Assembly (NCBI GenBank): GCA_903840415.1
Contig: CAIMFY010000123.1
Span: 1 to 64,000, forward strand
DNA: 64,000 nucleotides
Reading direction: 5' to 3'
Source of the DNA: an uncultured Opitutia bacterium
Lineage (GTDB): Bacteria; Verrucomicrobiota; Verrucomicrobiia; Opitutales; Opitutaceae
This document shows, in pieces, positions 15,801 through 25,699 of the stretch. The notes below the pieces were generated by a model that did no database searches, was not told where the DNA came from, and saw only the letters and a program-made list of their open reading frames with translations. How positions within the stretch are numbered: position 1 is the first letter of the stretch; each line of letters opens with the position of its first letter. A program made the translations under genes and the position numbers.

Positions 15801-18455
15801 ATGCCGACTGCTGCACATAAGAAATCGTCCCGCACCAACAAACTCGCGCCCAAGGCCAAGCCCGCGTCCAATACCAAGGCGAAGGCCACGGCGAAGGTCG
15901 TGCCGGTCGCCCCCGTCGCGCTGCCACCGCCATTGCCCGCATCCGCCGAGACTGCCAGCACGGCGCCGTTTTCGCTGGAGCGGACCATCCATAATCCTAA
16001 CGCCTCCGCTGATCGACCCGCTGATGTGCTGCGTTCGCTAATTCAGCGGCATCTCGTCTCCACGCTGGCCCGGCACACCGGATCGGCGACTCCGCGGGAT
16101 TGGTGGGTCGCGACCGCGCTCGCGGTGCGCGACACGATTCACGAGCGCATGATCGCCACACAGGCGGTGCACAACAGTGAGAACGTCCGCCGTGTTTACT
16201 ATTTTTCCCTCGAATATCTCATGGGCCGGTTGTTCGGCAACAACCTGCTCTCCACCGGTCTGCTCGACACCGCGCGCACGGCCTTGGAGTCGCTGGGCCA
16301 GAACTTTGAAAGAATTCGCGACGCGGAGGTCGACATGGGGCTCGGCAACGGCGGCCTCGGCCGGCTCGCGGCGTGCTTCCTCGATTCGCTCGCGACGCTC
16401 GATTATCCCGCGCTCGGCTACGGCATTTATTATGAGTTTGGACTCTTCCGACAGGAATTTATCAAGGGCAACCAAGTCGAGCATCCTGACGGCTGGATGA
16501 TTTTCGGCGATCCGTGGGAGGTGGTTCGGCCGGAATATAGCGTGCAAGTCCAGCTCTACGGGCGCGTCGAAAACGTGTTCGACGATCGCGGCAACTACCG
16601 GCCGCACTGGGTCGGAACGAAGACGATTCTCGGCGTGCCGCATGACATTCCGATCGCGGGTTTTGGGACCAAGACCGTGAATCTCCTCCGCCTCTGGGCC
16701 TCGAAGTCCACCGAGGACTTCGATCTCGCGGCCTTTAACCGCGGCGGCTACGTCGAGGCGGTGCACGAAAAGGCCGTCGGCGAGACGGTTTCAAAGGTGC
16801 TTTATCCGAACGACAAGACGGAAAACGGGAAGGAACTGCGCCTCGTGCAGCAGTATTTTTTCAGCGCCTGCTCGCTGCGCGACATCATCCGCCGACATTT
16901 CCGCAACCCGGGAAATTTCTGGGATAACTTCGCCACGAAAGTGGCCGTGCAGCTCAACGACACGCACCCGACCGTCGCCATCCTCGAACTCATGCGCATT
17001 CTGCTCGATGAGCAGCATTTCGAGTGGTCGCGCGCCTGGCCGATCGTCAATGCGACGTTTGCCTACACCAACCACACGCTGCTGCCCGAGGCGCTGGAGC
17101 GCTGGGGCGTGGCGCTCTTCGAACGCGTGCTGCCGCGGCATCTCCAGATTATCTTCGAGATCAACGAACGGCTCATGCAGACGCTCGAGGCCCAGTGGCC
17201 CGGCGATAACGAGAAGAAACGCATCTGCTCCCTCATCGAGGAAAACGGACACAAGATGGTCCGCATGGCCAACCTCGCGGTCGTCGGTTCGCACGCCGTC
17301 AACGGCGTGGCGGCGCTGCACACCGCGCTGCTCAAAAAACATCTCTTTCCCGAGTTCGACTCGCTCTATCCGGGCAAATTCCAAAACAAGACGAACGGCA
17401 TCACGCCCCGCCGCTGGCTCCTGAAGAGCAATCCGCGGCTCGCAGAACTGATCACACGGAAGCTCGGCTCGCCATTTGGCTGGGCGCGGAATCTCGACCT
17501 GCTGCGCGGATTGGAAAAATTTGCCGACAAAGCGGACTTCCAACGCGAGTTCATGGCCATCAAGCGCGCGAACAAGGTCGATCTGGCGGCAGTGATCAAG
17601 GCGGAGTGCGGCGTCGAGGTTTCGCCCGACGCGATCTTTGATGTCCAGATCAAGCGTCTCCACGAATATAAGCGGCAGCACTTGAATCTGCTGCACATCC
17701 TCGTGCTTTATCGGCGTCTGCTGCAAAATCCGGACCTCGACCTGGTGCCGCGCGTCTTCATTTTCGGCGCCAAGGCGGCGCCCGGCTACGACGTGGCGAA
17801 AAACATCATCCGCGCGATCAACGTCATCGGCGCCCACATCAACGCCGACGCGCGCATCAAAGGAAAACTCAAGATCGCCTTCCTCCCGAATTACCGCGTG
17901 TCGCTCGCTGAGAAAATCATCCCGGCGGCGGATTTATCCGAGCAGATTTCCACTGCAGGCAAGGAAGCCTCTGGCACCGGCAACATGAAGCTCATGGCCA
18001 ACGGCGCGCTGACCATCGGCACGCTCGACGGCGCCAACGTCGAAATCCACGAGGAAGTCGGCGAGGAAAATATCTTTATCTTCGGCCTGACCGTCGAAGA
18101 GGTCGAGGCGCTCTACGCGAAAGGCTACAACGCCCGCGACTATTACAACCAGGACGAGGAACTGCGCGCCGTGATCGACTGGCTCGGCAGCGACTACTGG
18201 ACGCCCGGCGAAGGCGGCGCGTTTGCGCAGTTGCACGGCACGCTCATGCACGACGGCGATCCGTTCCTCGTGCTGGCGGATTTCCGCGCGTATTGCGATA
18301 CACAGGCGCGCGTCGATGCCGCCTATCGCGATGCCGCCGGCTGGGCGAAAAAAGCGATCCTCAACACCGCGCGCGTGGGCAAATTCTCCAGCGACCGGAC
18401 GATTCGCGAATACGCCAACGACATCTGGAAACTCACGCCTGCGCCGGTGAAATAA
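15801..18455 (+). CDS. glgP: glycogen/starch/alpha-glucan phosphorylase
   Basis: The 884-residue GT35 enzyme releases glucose 1-phosphate from glycogen. The pyridoxal-phosphate region [19 protein letters not shown] near residue 720 holds the cofactor lysine. Other hallmarks include [17 protein letters not shown] near 180, [14 protein letters not shown] near 385 and [10 protein letters not shown] near 530. The first 60 residues are an Ala/Lys/Pro-rich extension absent from the E. coli enzyme, probably disordered; a methionine start after it is not available, so the extension appears real. The gene stands alone here without glgA, glgB or glgC. It is followed 55 bases later by the YdbH-like gene. 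Confidence 0.93.
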   Translation: MPTAAHKKSSRTNKLAPKAKPASNTKAKATAKVVPVAPVALPPPLPASAETASTAPFSLERTIHNPNASADRPADVLRSLIQRHLVSTLARHTGSATPRDWWVATALAVRDTIHERMIATQAVHNSENVRRVYYFSLEYLMGRLFGNNLLSTGLLDTARTALESLGQNFERIRDAEVDMGLGNGGLGRLAACFLDSLATLDYPALGYGIYYEFGLFRQEFIKGNQVEHPDGWMIFGDPWEVVRPEYSVQVQLYGRVENVFDDRGNYRPHWVGTKTILGVPHDIPIAGFGTKTVNLLRLWASKSTEDFDLAAFNRGGYVEAVHEKAVGETVSKVLYPNDKTENGKELRLVQQYFFSACSLRDIIRRHFRNPGNFWDNFATKVAVQLNDTHPTVAILELMRILLDEQHFEWSRAWPIVNATFAYTNHTLLPEALERWGVALFERVLPRHLQIIFEINERLMQTLEAQWPGDNEKKRICSLIEENGHKMVRMANLAVVGSHAVNGVAALHTALLKKHLFPEFDSLYPGKFQNKTNGITPRRWLLKSNPRLAELITRKLGSPFGWARNLDLLRGLEKFADKADFQREFMAIKRANKVDLAAVIKAECGVEVSPDAIFDVQIKRLHEYKRQHLNLLHILVLYRRLLQNPDLDLVPRVFIFGAKAAPGYDVAKNIIRAINVIGAHINADARIKGKLKIAFLPNYRVSLAEKIIPAADLSEQISTAGKEASGTGNMKLMANGALTIGTLDGANVEIHEEVGEENIFIFGLTVEEVEALYAKGYNARDYYNQDEELRAVIDWLGSDYWTPGEGGAFAQLHGTLMHDGDPFLVLADFRAYCDTQARVDAAYRDAAGWAKKAILNTARVGKFSSDRTIREYANDIWKLTPAPVK

Positions 18456-18510
18456 CTGGCTGAGGCGCAAGTTGGCTGGCCAACCCGCGCTGATTCCCGA
18501 AGCTGAGTCC

Positions 18511-19764
18511 ATGCTTCTTCGCCGCCGCCATGGCCTCGCGTTCGCTGCACTGGTCTGCGGCGGACTGCAGGCGGCGGCGCCGCGCTGGCCAGCGATCGAC
18601 GGCGATTTCTCTGGTGTGCTGCGACTCGATGCGCTCGGCGACGCGGCGCCGCTGGCGTGGCACACCCATCTCCAGACCACCGCGGAAGGTCCGCCGATCG
18701 TCGATCTGGAGGTGACGTCGCACGGACTCGCGTTGCACGCCCACCTGACGTTGCCAACCAGCGATGCGCCGGGCACGTGGCGGCTGTCCGAAGGGATGAT
18801 CGAACTGGAGACGTGGCTGCCGGTCGCGCTGGCGCGGGCGGGTGGGGCAGCCCTTCCGCCAGACTTGGCGGCGACGGGTGCAGTGCGTGTGGCCGGCGAG
18901 GGGACATGGCGCGACACTGACGTTTCGGGCCGTGTGACTGTGGCGATGGAAAACGCGACCGCCGGCAGCACGGCGCAGAACTGGTCTGGAACGGGACTCG
19001 CGATCGCCGCCGAACTCGTTTTGGCAAAAAATCTCCCGACGGTTCACGCCCTGCGAATCGGTGGTGAGACGATGCGTGCCGCGGGTCTCACGTTGCGGCG
19101 CATCGCGATTGAGGCCGCGGGTGATCCCGGTGGGCGGCTCGAAGTGCGCCGCGCCGAAGTTGAAATGCTCGGCGGCCGCGTGGCACTCGCCCCATTCACT
19201 TTCGATCCGGCAGCGCCGTCGATCGATACCACCGCAGAATTCATCGGTGTCGGGCTCGGCGAAATCGCCACGCTGGCGCCGCAGGCATTGGCGGAGGCGC
19301 ACGGCGAACTAGGCGGGCGGGTCGCAGTGCGCTGGAGTGGACCGGCCGGCGCCGAACCCGGGGCCGGCACACTGCAGGTCGGGACCGGCACGCTGGCGAC
19401 GGTACGGCTCGCGGCTAAGCCCGGGTTTCTCACGCAGAGCGTGCCGGTGCGATTCAATCTGATCGGCGAATCGCTCGGGTCGTTGTCGCGGCTGCTCTCC
19501 CTTGAAAATCCCGCCTACGACACGCTGCGAAGAATCGAACTCGGCGAACTGCCGCTCGTGGTCGATGCCCTTGAGGTGAAGCTTTACCCCGACGGCCCGG
19601 ACGGTGCGGTCTCGGCGCGCGTCGAACTTTCCGGCCATCCGGCGGAAGCGAACAGCGCGGTCGGCGTCGTCTCGTTTTCGGTGAACGTGGCCGGTCCACT
19701 GTCGCAGGTGCTCCAGCTTGGCTTGCAAAAGAACGCGTCGATGAGTGTCAGCTCGGGCCGATGA
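18511..19764 (+). CDS. compact YdbH-like intermembrane lipid-transfer (AsmA-like) protein
   Basis: The 417-residue protein starts at ATG 18511 with a signal-anchor (RRHGLAFAALVCGGLQAAA). The rest is beta-strand rich with alternating hydrophobic residues. The C-terminal half (about 200-415) resembles the YdbH C-terminus: LGEIATLAPQALAEAHGELG followed by GGRVAVRW, and later SLENPAYDTLRRIELG. E. coli YdbH is about 880 residues long, so this version is half length. YdbH-type AsmA-like proteins are thought to bridge the inner and outer membranes and move phospholipids. Identification rests mainly on the two genes that follow, which match YnbE and YdbL. A TTG at 18472 would add 13 residues without a signal and is not favoured. 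Confidence 0.6.
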   Translation: MLLRRRHGLAFAALVCGGLQAAAPRWPAIDGDFSGVLRLDALGDAAPLAWHTHLQTTAEGPPIVDLEVTSHGLALHAHLTLPTSDAPGTWRLSEGMIELETWLPVALARAGGAALPPDLAATGAVRVAGEGTWRDTDVSGRVTVAMENATAGSTAQNWSGTGLAIAAELVLAKNLPTVHALRIGGETMRAAGLTLRRIAIEAAGDPGGRLEVRRAEVEMLGGRVALAPFTFDPAAPSIDTTAEFIGVGLGEIATLAPQALAEAHGELGGRVAVRWSGPAGAEPGAGTLQVGTGTLATVRLAAKPGFLTQSVPVRFNLIGESLGSLSRLLSLENPAYDTLRRIELGELPLVVDALEVKLYPDGPDGAVSARVELSGHPAEANSAVGVVSFSVNVAGPLSQVLQLGLQKNASMSVSSGR

Positions 19765-19807
19765 AACCCGGTTTGCGTTTCCCGGTCTCTTCTGTGCATT
19801 GTCCTCC

Positions 19808-19993
19808 ATGCCTCGACTCCTTGCCTTCCTGCTTCTTGCCGGGTTTACCTCGGGCGGCTGCATCCACATTGACCCGATCCACGTCGTCGTTGACGTGAAC
19901 GTAAACGTGAAAATCGACAAAGCCCTCGACGACTTCTTCGGCGATCTCGACAAGAAATCCGCCACCCTCGCCACTCCGTCCGTCAAATCCTGA
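19808..19993 (+). CDS. YnbE-like small lipoprotein
   Basis: The 61-residue product starts at ATG 19808 and has a hydrophobic signal ending in a lipobox-like TSGGC with Cys18. The mature part contains PIHVVVDVNVNVKIDKAL, the same proline-then-alternating-valine NVKI pattern as E. coli YnbE, which is also 61 residues long. In the YdbH system YnbE is the outer-membrane lipoprotein partner that completes the bridge by beta-strand stacking. It lies 43 bases after the YdbH-like gene and 10 bases before the YdbL-like gene. Confidence 0.7.
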   Translation: MPRLLAFLLLAGFTSGGCIHIDPIHVVVDVNVNVKIDKALDDFFGDLDKKSATLATPSVKS

Positions 19994-20003
19994 ACCACCT
20001 TCT

Positions 20004-20384
20004 ATGAAAATCTCCTTTCTTCGTCTTCTCGTTCTCAGCGCTGCGCTCCGGCTCGGCGTCGCCTCCGTCACGCTCCACGCTCAGGATCTCGGCGCGGTGA
20101 AGGGCCGGATGGCCCAGCGCCTCTCCAAGCTTGATGCGTTCAAGGCCCAGGGCCTGATCGGCGAAAACAATCGCGGGTTTGTGGATTTGCGTGGCGGCGA
20201 CACCGCGGCCGGCGACGTCGTCGCCGGGGAGAACCGGGATCGCGGCGAGGTCTACGCCGCGCTCGCCAAACAGACTGGCGGCACGGCCGATCAAGTCGGC
20301 CGCGTCCGCGCGAAACAGATCGCCGCCGGCAGCGCCGCGGGCGTCTGGCTCCAGCGCGAGGACGGTTCATGGTATAAGAAGTAG
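20004..20384 (+). CDS. YdbL-like DUF1318 periplasmic protein
   Basis: The 126-residue protein has a signal peptide (LRLLVLSAALRLG region, cleaved near LHAQD). The mature domain is of DUF1318 type: KAQGLIGENNRGFVDLR near residue 48, a VVAGENRDR segment near 72, VYAALAKQTGG near 83 and a C-terminal GVWLQREDGSWYKK. E. coli YdbL has the same order of motifs (GLLGE, then the RINEARK region, then a WLRK end). YdbL is periplasmic and is thought to act as a chaperone-like partner in assembly of the YdbH-YnbE bridge. The three genes share strand and close spacing. Confidence 0.75.
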   Translation: MKISFLRLLVLSAALRLGVASVTLHAQDLGAVKGRMAQRLSKLDAFKAQGLIGENNRGFVDLRGGDTAAGDVVAGENRDRGEVYAALAKQTGGTADQVGRVRAKQIAAGSAAGVWLQREDGSWYKK

Positions 20385-20446
20385 GCTGGCGTGCGCTGCG
20401 CAATGGACGTTGCGTCGCGGGCGGAATTTCCCATCGTCCCCCGGCG

Positions 20447-21451
20447 ATGGCTTCGCGTTTTTTTCCCATGACCTCGCCTCGTTTTTTCTGCGTGCTCGCC
20501 ACGCTTCTGTGGGCTTCCGCCGGCGTGCGCGCCGCGGACTTTCAACCCGCCATCGTCTACGACATGGGCGGCAAGTTTGATCGCTCGTTCAACCAGTCGG
20601 CGAGTGAAGGTGTCGAAAAATTCAAGCAGGACACCGGCATCGCTTCGCGCGAGTTCGAGATCACCAACGCCGCGCAACGCGAACAGGCGTTCACGCAGAT
20701 GGCCCGTCGCGGGGCCGCGATCATCGTCGGCACCGGATTTACGCAGGCGTCGGCGATCGAGAAGGTAGCGAAGCAGTTTCCCAACGTGAAGTTCGCAATC
20801 ATCGACGCCGTCGTCGATTTGCCGAACGTGCTGTCGATTAATTTCCGCGAACAGGAGTCGTCGTTCCTTTGCGGCATGGCGGCGGCCATGGCGTCGAAGA
20901 CCGGCAAGATCGGATTCATCGGCGGCATGGATATTCCACTCATCCGCAAGTTTGGCCTCGGCTACGCGGAAGGGGCGAAGTTCGTGAACCCGGCCATCGA
21001 GGTTTTTCAAAACATGACTGGCACCACGCCCGCCGCGTGGAACGATCCGACGAAGGGCGCGGAGCTTGCCAAAAGCCAGTTTGGTCGCGGCGCGGATGTC
21101 GTGTTTCACGCGGCTGGCGGCACGGGCCTGGGTGTCATGCAGGCGGCGAAGGATGCCGGGTTGCTGAGCATCGGCTGCGACAGCAACCAAGACTATATCC
21201 ATCCCGGCAGTGTGTTGACCTCGGCGGTGAAACGCGTCGACGTGGCAGTCTACAAAACCTTCATGGATGCGAAAAACGGCACCTGGAAAGGTGGTCAGAT
21301 TTTTCTCGGACTGGCGGAGCAAGGCGTGGATTTTTCGCTCGACGAGCATAACCGGAAGCTCATCACGCCCGCGATGGAGGCGAAGTTGCTTGCCGCGAAA
21401 GCCGACATCATTGCCGGCAAAATCAAAGTAGCGGAATACAAGGCGCAGTAG
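20447..21451 (+). CDS. BMP-family substrate-binding protein of a nucleoside ABC importer
   Basis: The 334-residue protein has a signal peptide (FFCVLATLLWASAGVRAAD) and the BMP/PnrA fold. It shows YDMGGKFDRSFNQSASEG near residue 30, IIVGTGFTQASAIEKVAKQ near 90, and a GFIGGMDIPLIRKFGLGYAEG stretch near 160 split by the hinge. Members bind purine nucleosides in the periplasm. ATG 20447 and ATG 20468 are both possible starts. The Sec signal has no lipobox cysteine, unlike many Gram-positive homologues. The ATPase gene starts 6 bases downstream. Confidence 0.9.
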   Translation: MASRFFPMTSPRFFCVLATLLWASAGVRAADFQPAIVYDMGGKFDRSFNQSASEGVEKFKQDTGIASREFEITNAAQREQAFTQMARRGAAIIVGTGFTQASAIEKVAKQFPNVKFAIIDAVVDLPNVLSINFREQESSFLCGMAAAMASKTGKIGFIGGMDIPLIRKFGLGYAEGAKFVNPAIEVFQNMTGTTPAAWNDPTKGAELAKSQFGRGADVVFHAAGGTGLGVMQAAKDAGLLSIGCDSNQDYIHPGSVLTSAVKRVDVAVYKTFMDAKNGTWKGGQIFLGLAEQGVDFSLDEHNRKLITPAMEAKLLAAKADIIAGKIKVAEYKAQ

Positions 21452-21457
21452 CCCGCC

Positions 21458-23020
21458 GTGCCGTCGCCCGCGACAGAACCCACTGCGCCCGCGGCACCGC
21501 CATCGGCTCTCGAACTGCGCGGGATCGACAAGCGTTTCGGAGCGGTGCATGCGAACCGCGCGATCTCGTTTTCGGTGGCGCGCGGGAGTATCCACGGGCT
21601 GATCGGGGAAAACGGCGCAGGCAAGTCTACGCTGATGAATATTGTCTACGGCTTCCACCGTGCGGAGGCCGGCGAAATTTTGGTGCGGGGGCGCCGCGTC
21701 GATATTCATTCGCCGCAGGATGCCATCGCGGCCGGCATCGGCATGGTGCACCAGCATTTTATGCTCGTGGAGAGCTTTACGGTGCTCGAAAATGTTGTGC
21801 TCGGGGTCGAGCGTGGTGCGCTCCTCGCCGGCAGCCTCGATCATGCTCGCGACGAACTCGCCAAACTCACCCGCGATTACGGGCTCGACGTGCCGCTCGA
21901 CACTGTGGTCTCGGAGCTTCCCGTCGGCGTGCAGCAGCGCGTCGAAATCCTAAAGGCGCTCTACCGTGGCGCGGAAATCCTGATCCTCGATGAGCCGACG
22001 GCGGTGCTGACGCCGCAGGAAGCTGGCGCGTTGTTCAAGATGCTTGGCCGGCTGCGCGCCGAGGGTAAAGCGGTCATCCTCGTGACGCATAAGCTCCGCG
22101 AGATCATGGCCGTCACCGATCGCGTCACGGTCATGCGGCAAGGCGCGATTGTCGGGGAAGTGGCGACGTGTAACACCTCACCGCGCGAGTTGGCCGAAAA
22201 AATGGTCGGCCGGGCCGTGCTCCTCCGCGTCGAGAAAACGCCCGCGCATCCCGGTGCGCCGCTCCTAGCGGTCCGGGATCTCGAAGTTCTCGATCGACTT
22301 GGAGTGGCGCGGGTGAAAGGCGTGAGTTTTGATCTGCGCGCCGGAGAAATCGTCGGCGTGGCGGGCGTCTCAGGCAATGGCCAGAGCGAGCTGCTCGAGG
22401 CGCTCGCTGGCATTCGCGCGCCGAGCCGAGGTTCGATCACGCTCGGCGGTCACGATTTGGTGCGCGAGCGACTCGGGCCGGACGAGCGTCGGGAGCTCGG
22501 TCTGGCGCACGTCCCGGAGGATCGGTTGCGGATGGGAGTCGTAACGGGATTCACCGCCGAGGAAAACGCCATCCTTGGCTATCACAACCGGGCAGGTTAC
22601 CAGCGTGGCCCGCTCTTGAACCAAGCCGCGATTCGCGCCGAGTGTGAAAAGAAAATGATCGCACACGATGTGCGGCCGGCGGTGCCGTTGTTGCGCATCT
22701 CGGCGTTTTCCGGAGGCAACCAGCAGAAGCTCGTGCTCGCGCGCGAGATCGACTGCGATCCGCGGGTGTTGCTCGTGGGGCAGCCGACGCGCGGGGTCGA
22801 TATCGGCGCGATCGAGTTTATCCACAAAAAACTTGTCGCGCTGCGCGACGCGGGGAAGGCACTGATGATCGTCTCGGTAGAGCTCGATGAAATCCTCGGA
22901 CTCGCTGATCGCATCCTCGTGATGAACGCCGGCGAGATCGTCGGCGAAGTCGCGCGGGCTGATGCCACCGAGGAGAAACTCGGCCTCATGATGGCTGGCG
23001 TGAGGGAGGCATCGGCGTGA
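21458..23020 (+). CDS. ABC transporter ATPase, double domain (nucleoside importer)
   Basis: The 520-residue protein starts at GTG 21458 and carries two ATPase domains as in RbsA/NupO proteins. Domain 1 has Walker A GENGAGKSTLMNI, signature VGVQQRVEIL and Walker B ILILDEPTAVLTPQE. Domain 2 has the degenerate Walker A GVSGNGQSELLEALAG, which lacks the lysine as is normal in this family, then the signature FSGGNQQKLVLAREI and a closing D loop. It energises the BMP-type importer formed with the two permeases downstream. Its stop overlaps the next GTG start by 4 bases. Confidence 0.93.
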   Translation: MPSPATEPTAPAAPPSALELRGIDKRFGAVHANRAISFSVARGSIHGLIGENGAGKSTLMNIVYGFHRAEAGEILVRGRRVDIHSPQDAIAAGIGMVHQHFMLVESFTVLENVVLGVERGALLAGSLDHARDELAKLTRDYGLDVPLDTVVSELPVGVQQRVEILKALYRGAEILILDEPTAVLTPQEAGALFKMLGRLRAEGKAVILVTHKLREIMAVTDRVTVMRQGAIVGEVATCNTSPRELAEKMVGRAVLLRVEKTPAHPGAPLLAVRDLEVLDRLGVARVKGVSFDLRAGEIVGVAGVSGNGQSELLEALAGIRAPSRGSITLGGHDLVRERLGPDERRELGLAHVPEDRLRMGVVTGFTAEENAILGYHNRAGYQRGPLLNQAAIRAECEKKMIAHDVRPAVPLLRISAFSGGNQQKLVLAREIDCDPRVLLVGQPTRGVDIGAIEFIHKKLVALRDAGKALMIVSVELDEILGLADRILVMNAGEIVGEVARADATEEKLGLMMAGVREASA

Positions 23021-24132
23021 AGACGCTTGGCAAGCTGCCGCATTGGGCTGAGCTGGTGTTACTGCCGTTGGTGAATCTGGTCGCGGCACTCGTGCTCTCG
23101 GGCGTCGTCGTGAAGATTCTCGGTGAGAGCCCGTGGGCGGCGGGCAAGCTGCTGCTCGCCGGATCGCTCGGCACGCAGGAAGGCATCGGCTACACTCTCT
23201 ACTACGCGACCAATTTCATGTTCACCGGGCTGGCGGTCGCGGTGGCCTTCCACGCTGGCCTCTTCAACATTGGTGGCGAGGGACAGGCTTACATCGGCGG
23301 GCTTGGCACCGGGCTGGTCGCGCTCTGGCTCGGTGCGCGTGCCCCGTTTCTTCTTGTGCTGCCGGTGGCCGTGATCGCGGGCGCGGTGTTCGGGGCGGCG
23401 TGGGCGTTCATTCCGGCTTGGCTGCAGGCGCGGCGCGGCAGCCACATCGTGATCACGACGATCATGTTCAACTTCATCGCGGCGGCACTGATGACTTACC
23501 TCCTCGTCAATGTGCTCATCCGACCCGGACAGCAGTCGCCGGAGACGCGCGAGTTCGGCGCGGGCGCGTTCATGCCGCTGGCGAGCGAAATGCTGGCGAA
23601 GGCGGGTATCAGTTTCTCGGCGTCGCCACTCAACTTTGCCTTTTTGCTCGCGCTGGGCGCGGCGGCGCTGGTGTGGGTGCTGGTGTGGCGCACGCGCTGG
23701 GGTTACGCGCTGCGGGTCGCTGGGCAGAATCAGGCGGCGGCGGTTTACGCGGGCATCTCGCCGTCGCGAATTACGGTTCAATCGATGCTGCTTTCCGGCG
23801 CCCTGGCTGGCTGCCTCGGGCTTAACGAGTTGCTCGGCTCGCAGCACCGCATCCTCGTGGATTTCCCCGGAGGCGCGGGTTTTGTCGGGATCGCGGTGGC
23901 GTTGATGGGTCGTAACCATCCGTTCGGAATTTTCCTCGCGGCGGTGCTGTTCGGCGCGCTCGCGCAAGGTGGCTCGCAGCTCTCGTTCGATATGCCGAAG
24001 ATCAACCGCGACATGGTCGTGGTCATCCAAGGGCTCGTGATTCTATTCTGCGGCGCGTTGGAGAATGTGTTTCGCTCGCCGCTTGCGGCTGTGTTGGCGT
24101 GGTTCGCGAAAAAACCGGAGGCGGCAGACTGA
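23017..24132 (+). CDS. ABC transporter permease (nucleoside importer, NupP-like)
   Basis: The 371-residue integral membrane protein starts at GTG 23017, overlapping the ATPase stop. It is of the BPD-transp-2 family (branched-chain amino acid/sugar/nucleoside permeases). Typical features are FNIGGEGQAYIGGL near residue 87, the ITTIMFNFIAAALMTYLL stretch near 147 and GGAGFVGIAVALMGRNHP near 286. About nine or ten hydrophobic segments are visible. It pairs with the next gene to form the transmembrane channel of the importer. Confidence 0.9.
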   Translation: MKTLGKLPHWAELVLLPLVNLVAALVLSGVVVKILGESPWAAGKLLLAGSLGTQEGIGYTLYYATNFMFTGLAVAVAFHAGLFNIGGEGQAYIGGLGTGLVALWLGARAPFLLVLPVAVIAGAVFGAAWAFIPAWLQARRGSHIVITTIMFNFIAAALMTYLLVNVLIRPGQQSPETREFGAGAFMPLASEMLAKAGISFSASPLNFAFLLALGAAALVWVLVWRTRWGYALRVAGQNQAAAVYAGISPSRITVQSMLLSGALAGCLGLNELLGSQHRILVDFPGGAGFVGIAVALMGRNHPFGIFLAAVLFGALAQGGSQLSFDMPKINRDMVVVIQGLVILFCGALENVFRSPLAAVLAWFAKKPEAAD

Positions 24133-24134
24133 CG

Positions 24135-25109
24135 GTGGAAACCTACACCATCATCGTGTTGCTGCTGGCGGCGACGATTCGCGTCGCGACTCCGCTGGTG
24201 CTAGCGGCGCTGGCGGGAATGTTCTCCGAGCGTTCGGGGGTGGTCGCGCTCGGCCTCGAGGGCATGATCCTCGGCGCGGCATTTGCCTCGGCGGCGGTGG
24301 CGGCGGTCACGGGCTCAGCGTGGCTCGGGCTCGGCGCTGGGATCGCGACGGCGGTCGCGCTCGCGTTGCTGCTCGGGTTTGCGACCGTCACGCACCGGGG
24401 TAACCAAGTCGTGGCCGCGATGGCGGTAAACATCATGGTTGCCGGCCTTGGGCCGACCTTGGGGATGGCGTGGTTCAACCTCGGCGGCCAGACCCCGCAG
24501 CTGGATCAACCAGCACAGCGGTTTCTCGGATTGATGGGGCCATGGGCGGCGACGGCGCGCGAACATCCGCTGCCTGGTCTGCTCTACGCGGAGCTATTGA
24601 GCGGGCACAACCTCATCGTCTATCTCGCGGCGGTGCTCGTGCCGCTGAGTGCGTGGGTGCTCTACCGCACGCGCTTCGGCTTGCGGTTGCGCGCCGTCGG
24701 CGAGAATCCGCTCGCGGTCGATACCGCCGGCATCTCCGTCAACGCGCTGCGCTATCAAGCTGTCGTGATTTGCGGCGCACTCTGCGGCGTGGCCGGCACA
24801 TATCTTTCGACGGCGGCGAGCGCTGGCTTCACGCGCGACATGACTGCCGGAAAAGGTTACCTCGCACTCGCCGCGCTGATTTTTGGAAAATGGAAACCCT
24901 TTCCGACGCTCGGCGCGTGCTTGCTCTTCGCGTTTACGGATGCGCTCGCCTCGCGTCTGCAAGGCGTGGCGCTACCCATCGTCGGTGTGATTCCGGTGCA
25001 ATTTATCCTCGCGCTGCCTTATGTGCTCACGGTGCTCTTGCTCGCCGGCTTCGTCGGCAAAGCCACCGCGCCCGCCGCCATCGGCGTGCCTTACTCGAAA
25101 GAAAATTAA
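24135..25109 (+). CDS. ABC transporter permease (nucleoside importer, NupQ-like)
   Basis: The protein has about 324 residues from GTG 24135, two bases after the previous stop. An earlier GTG at 24099 would overlap the previous gene by 34 bases and is less likely. It is also a BPD-transp-2 permease, with LRVRAVGENPLAVDTAGIS-like and SGVVALGLEGMILGAAFAS signatures. A KGYLALAALIFGKWKP motif near residue 245 is typical of NupQ/YufQ. It completes the BMP-ATPase-permease-permease set. Export-type signals are absent, as expected for an inner-membrane permease. Confidence 0.9.
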   Translation: METYTIIVLLLAATIRVATPLVLAALAGMFSERSGVVALGLEGMILGAAFASAAVAAVTGSAWLGLGAGIATAVALALLLGFATVTHRGNQVVAAMAVNIMVAGLGPTLGMAWFNLGGQTPQLDQPAQRFLGLMGPWAATAREHPLPGLLYAELLSGHNLIVYLAAVLVPLSAWVLYRTRFGLRLRAVGENPLAVDTAGISVNALRYQAVVICGALCGVAGTYLSTAASAGFTRDMTAGKGYLALAALIFGKWKPFPTLGACLLFAFTDALASRLQGVALPIVGVIPVQFILALPYVLTVLLLAGFVGKATAPAAIGVPYSKEN

Positions 25110-25122
25110 ATCAACGACGACG

Positions 25123-25647
25123 ATGACGATTCACGACCGCCTCAAAACGCACCTTGGTCGCACACCGGATACCGCCCGCGCGCTTTTCGTGGCGCCCAAC
25201 TCCACAGTCGTCGGCGACGTCACGCTCGGTGCGCAATCGAGCGTGTTTTACGGCGCCGTGTTGCGCGGCGATATCGCGCGGATCGTTGTAGGCGAGGGGA
25301 GCAACATTCAGGACAACGCCATCGTCCACCTCGCCGACGATCTCGACGCCGTCATTGGCGCGTGGTGCACCATCGGCCACGCGGCGATTGTGCACGCCTG
25401 CACTATCGAAGACGAATGCCTCATCGGCATGGGAGCGACGGTCCTCGACGGCGCCCGGATCGGTGCGCGCAGCATCGTGGGAGCAAACACACTCGTGCCG
25501 CAGGGCATGGTCGTGCCGCCGGGTTCGATGGTTTACGGCTCCCCAGCGAAAATCGTGCGGCCACTGACGGCCGAAGAACAGGCCGGCCTTCGCCGCTGGG
25601 CGGAAAAATACGTTGCGGTCGCGCAAGCCCACGCGGCTCGAAAATAG
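25123..25647 (+). CDS. gamma carbonic anhydrase family protein
   Basis: The 174-residue protein starts at ATG 25123 and has a left-handed beta-helix of hexapeptide repeats (VVGDVTLGAQSSVFYGAVLR). The metal-site histidines are visible in NAIVHL, IGHAAIVHAC and the following turn. A C-terminal helix (AEEQAGLRRWAEKY) closes the fold. Such YrdA/PaaY-like proteins may hydrate CO2, but many have weak or no activity, so the reaction is uncertain. It follows the importer operon by 13 bases and may be co-transcribed with it without sharing a function. Confidence 0.88.
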   Translation: MTIHDRLKTHLGRTPDTARALFVAPNSTVVGDVTLGAQSSVFYGAVLRGDIARIVVGEGSNIQDNAIVHLADDLDAVIGAWCTIGHAAIVHACTIEDECLIGMGATVLDGARIGARSIVGANTLVPQGMVVPPGSMVYGSPAKIVRPLTAEEQAGLRRWAEKYVAVAQAHAARK

Positions 25648-25699
25648 CGCGGCGTCTTCGCCGCGCTGCGAGTGCGGCCGCCGTCCGGGCCGGCCAGCA

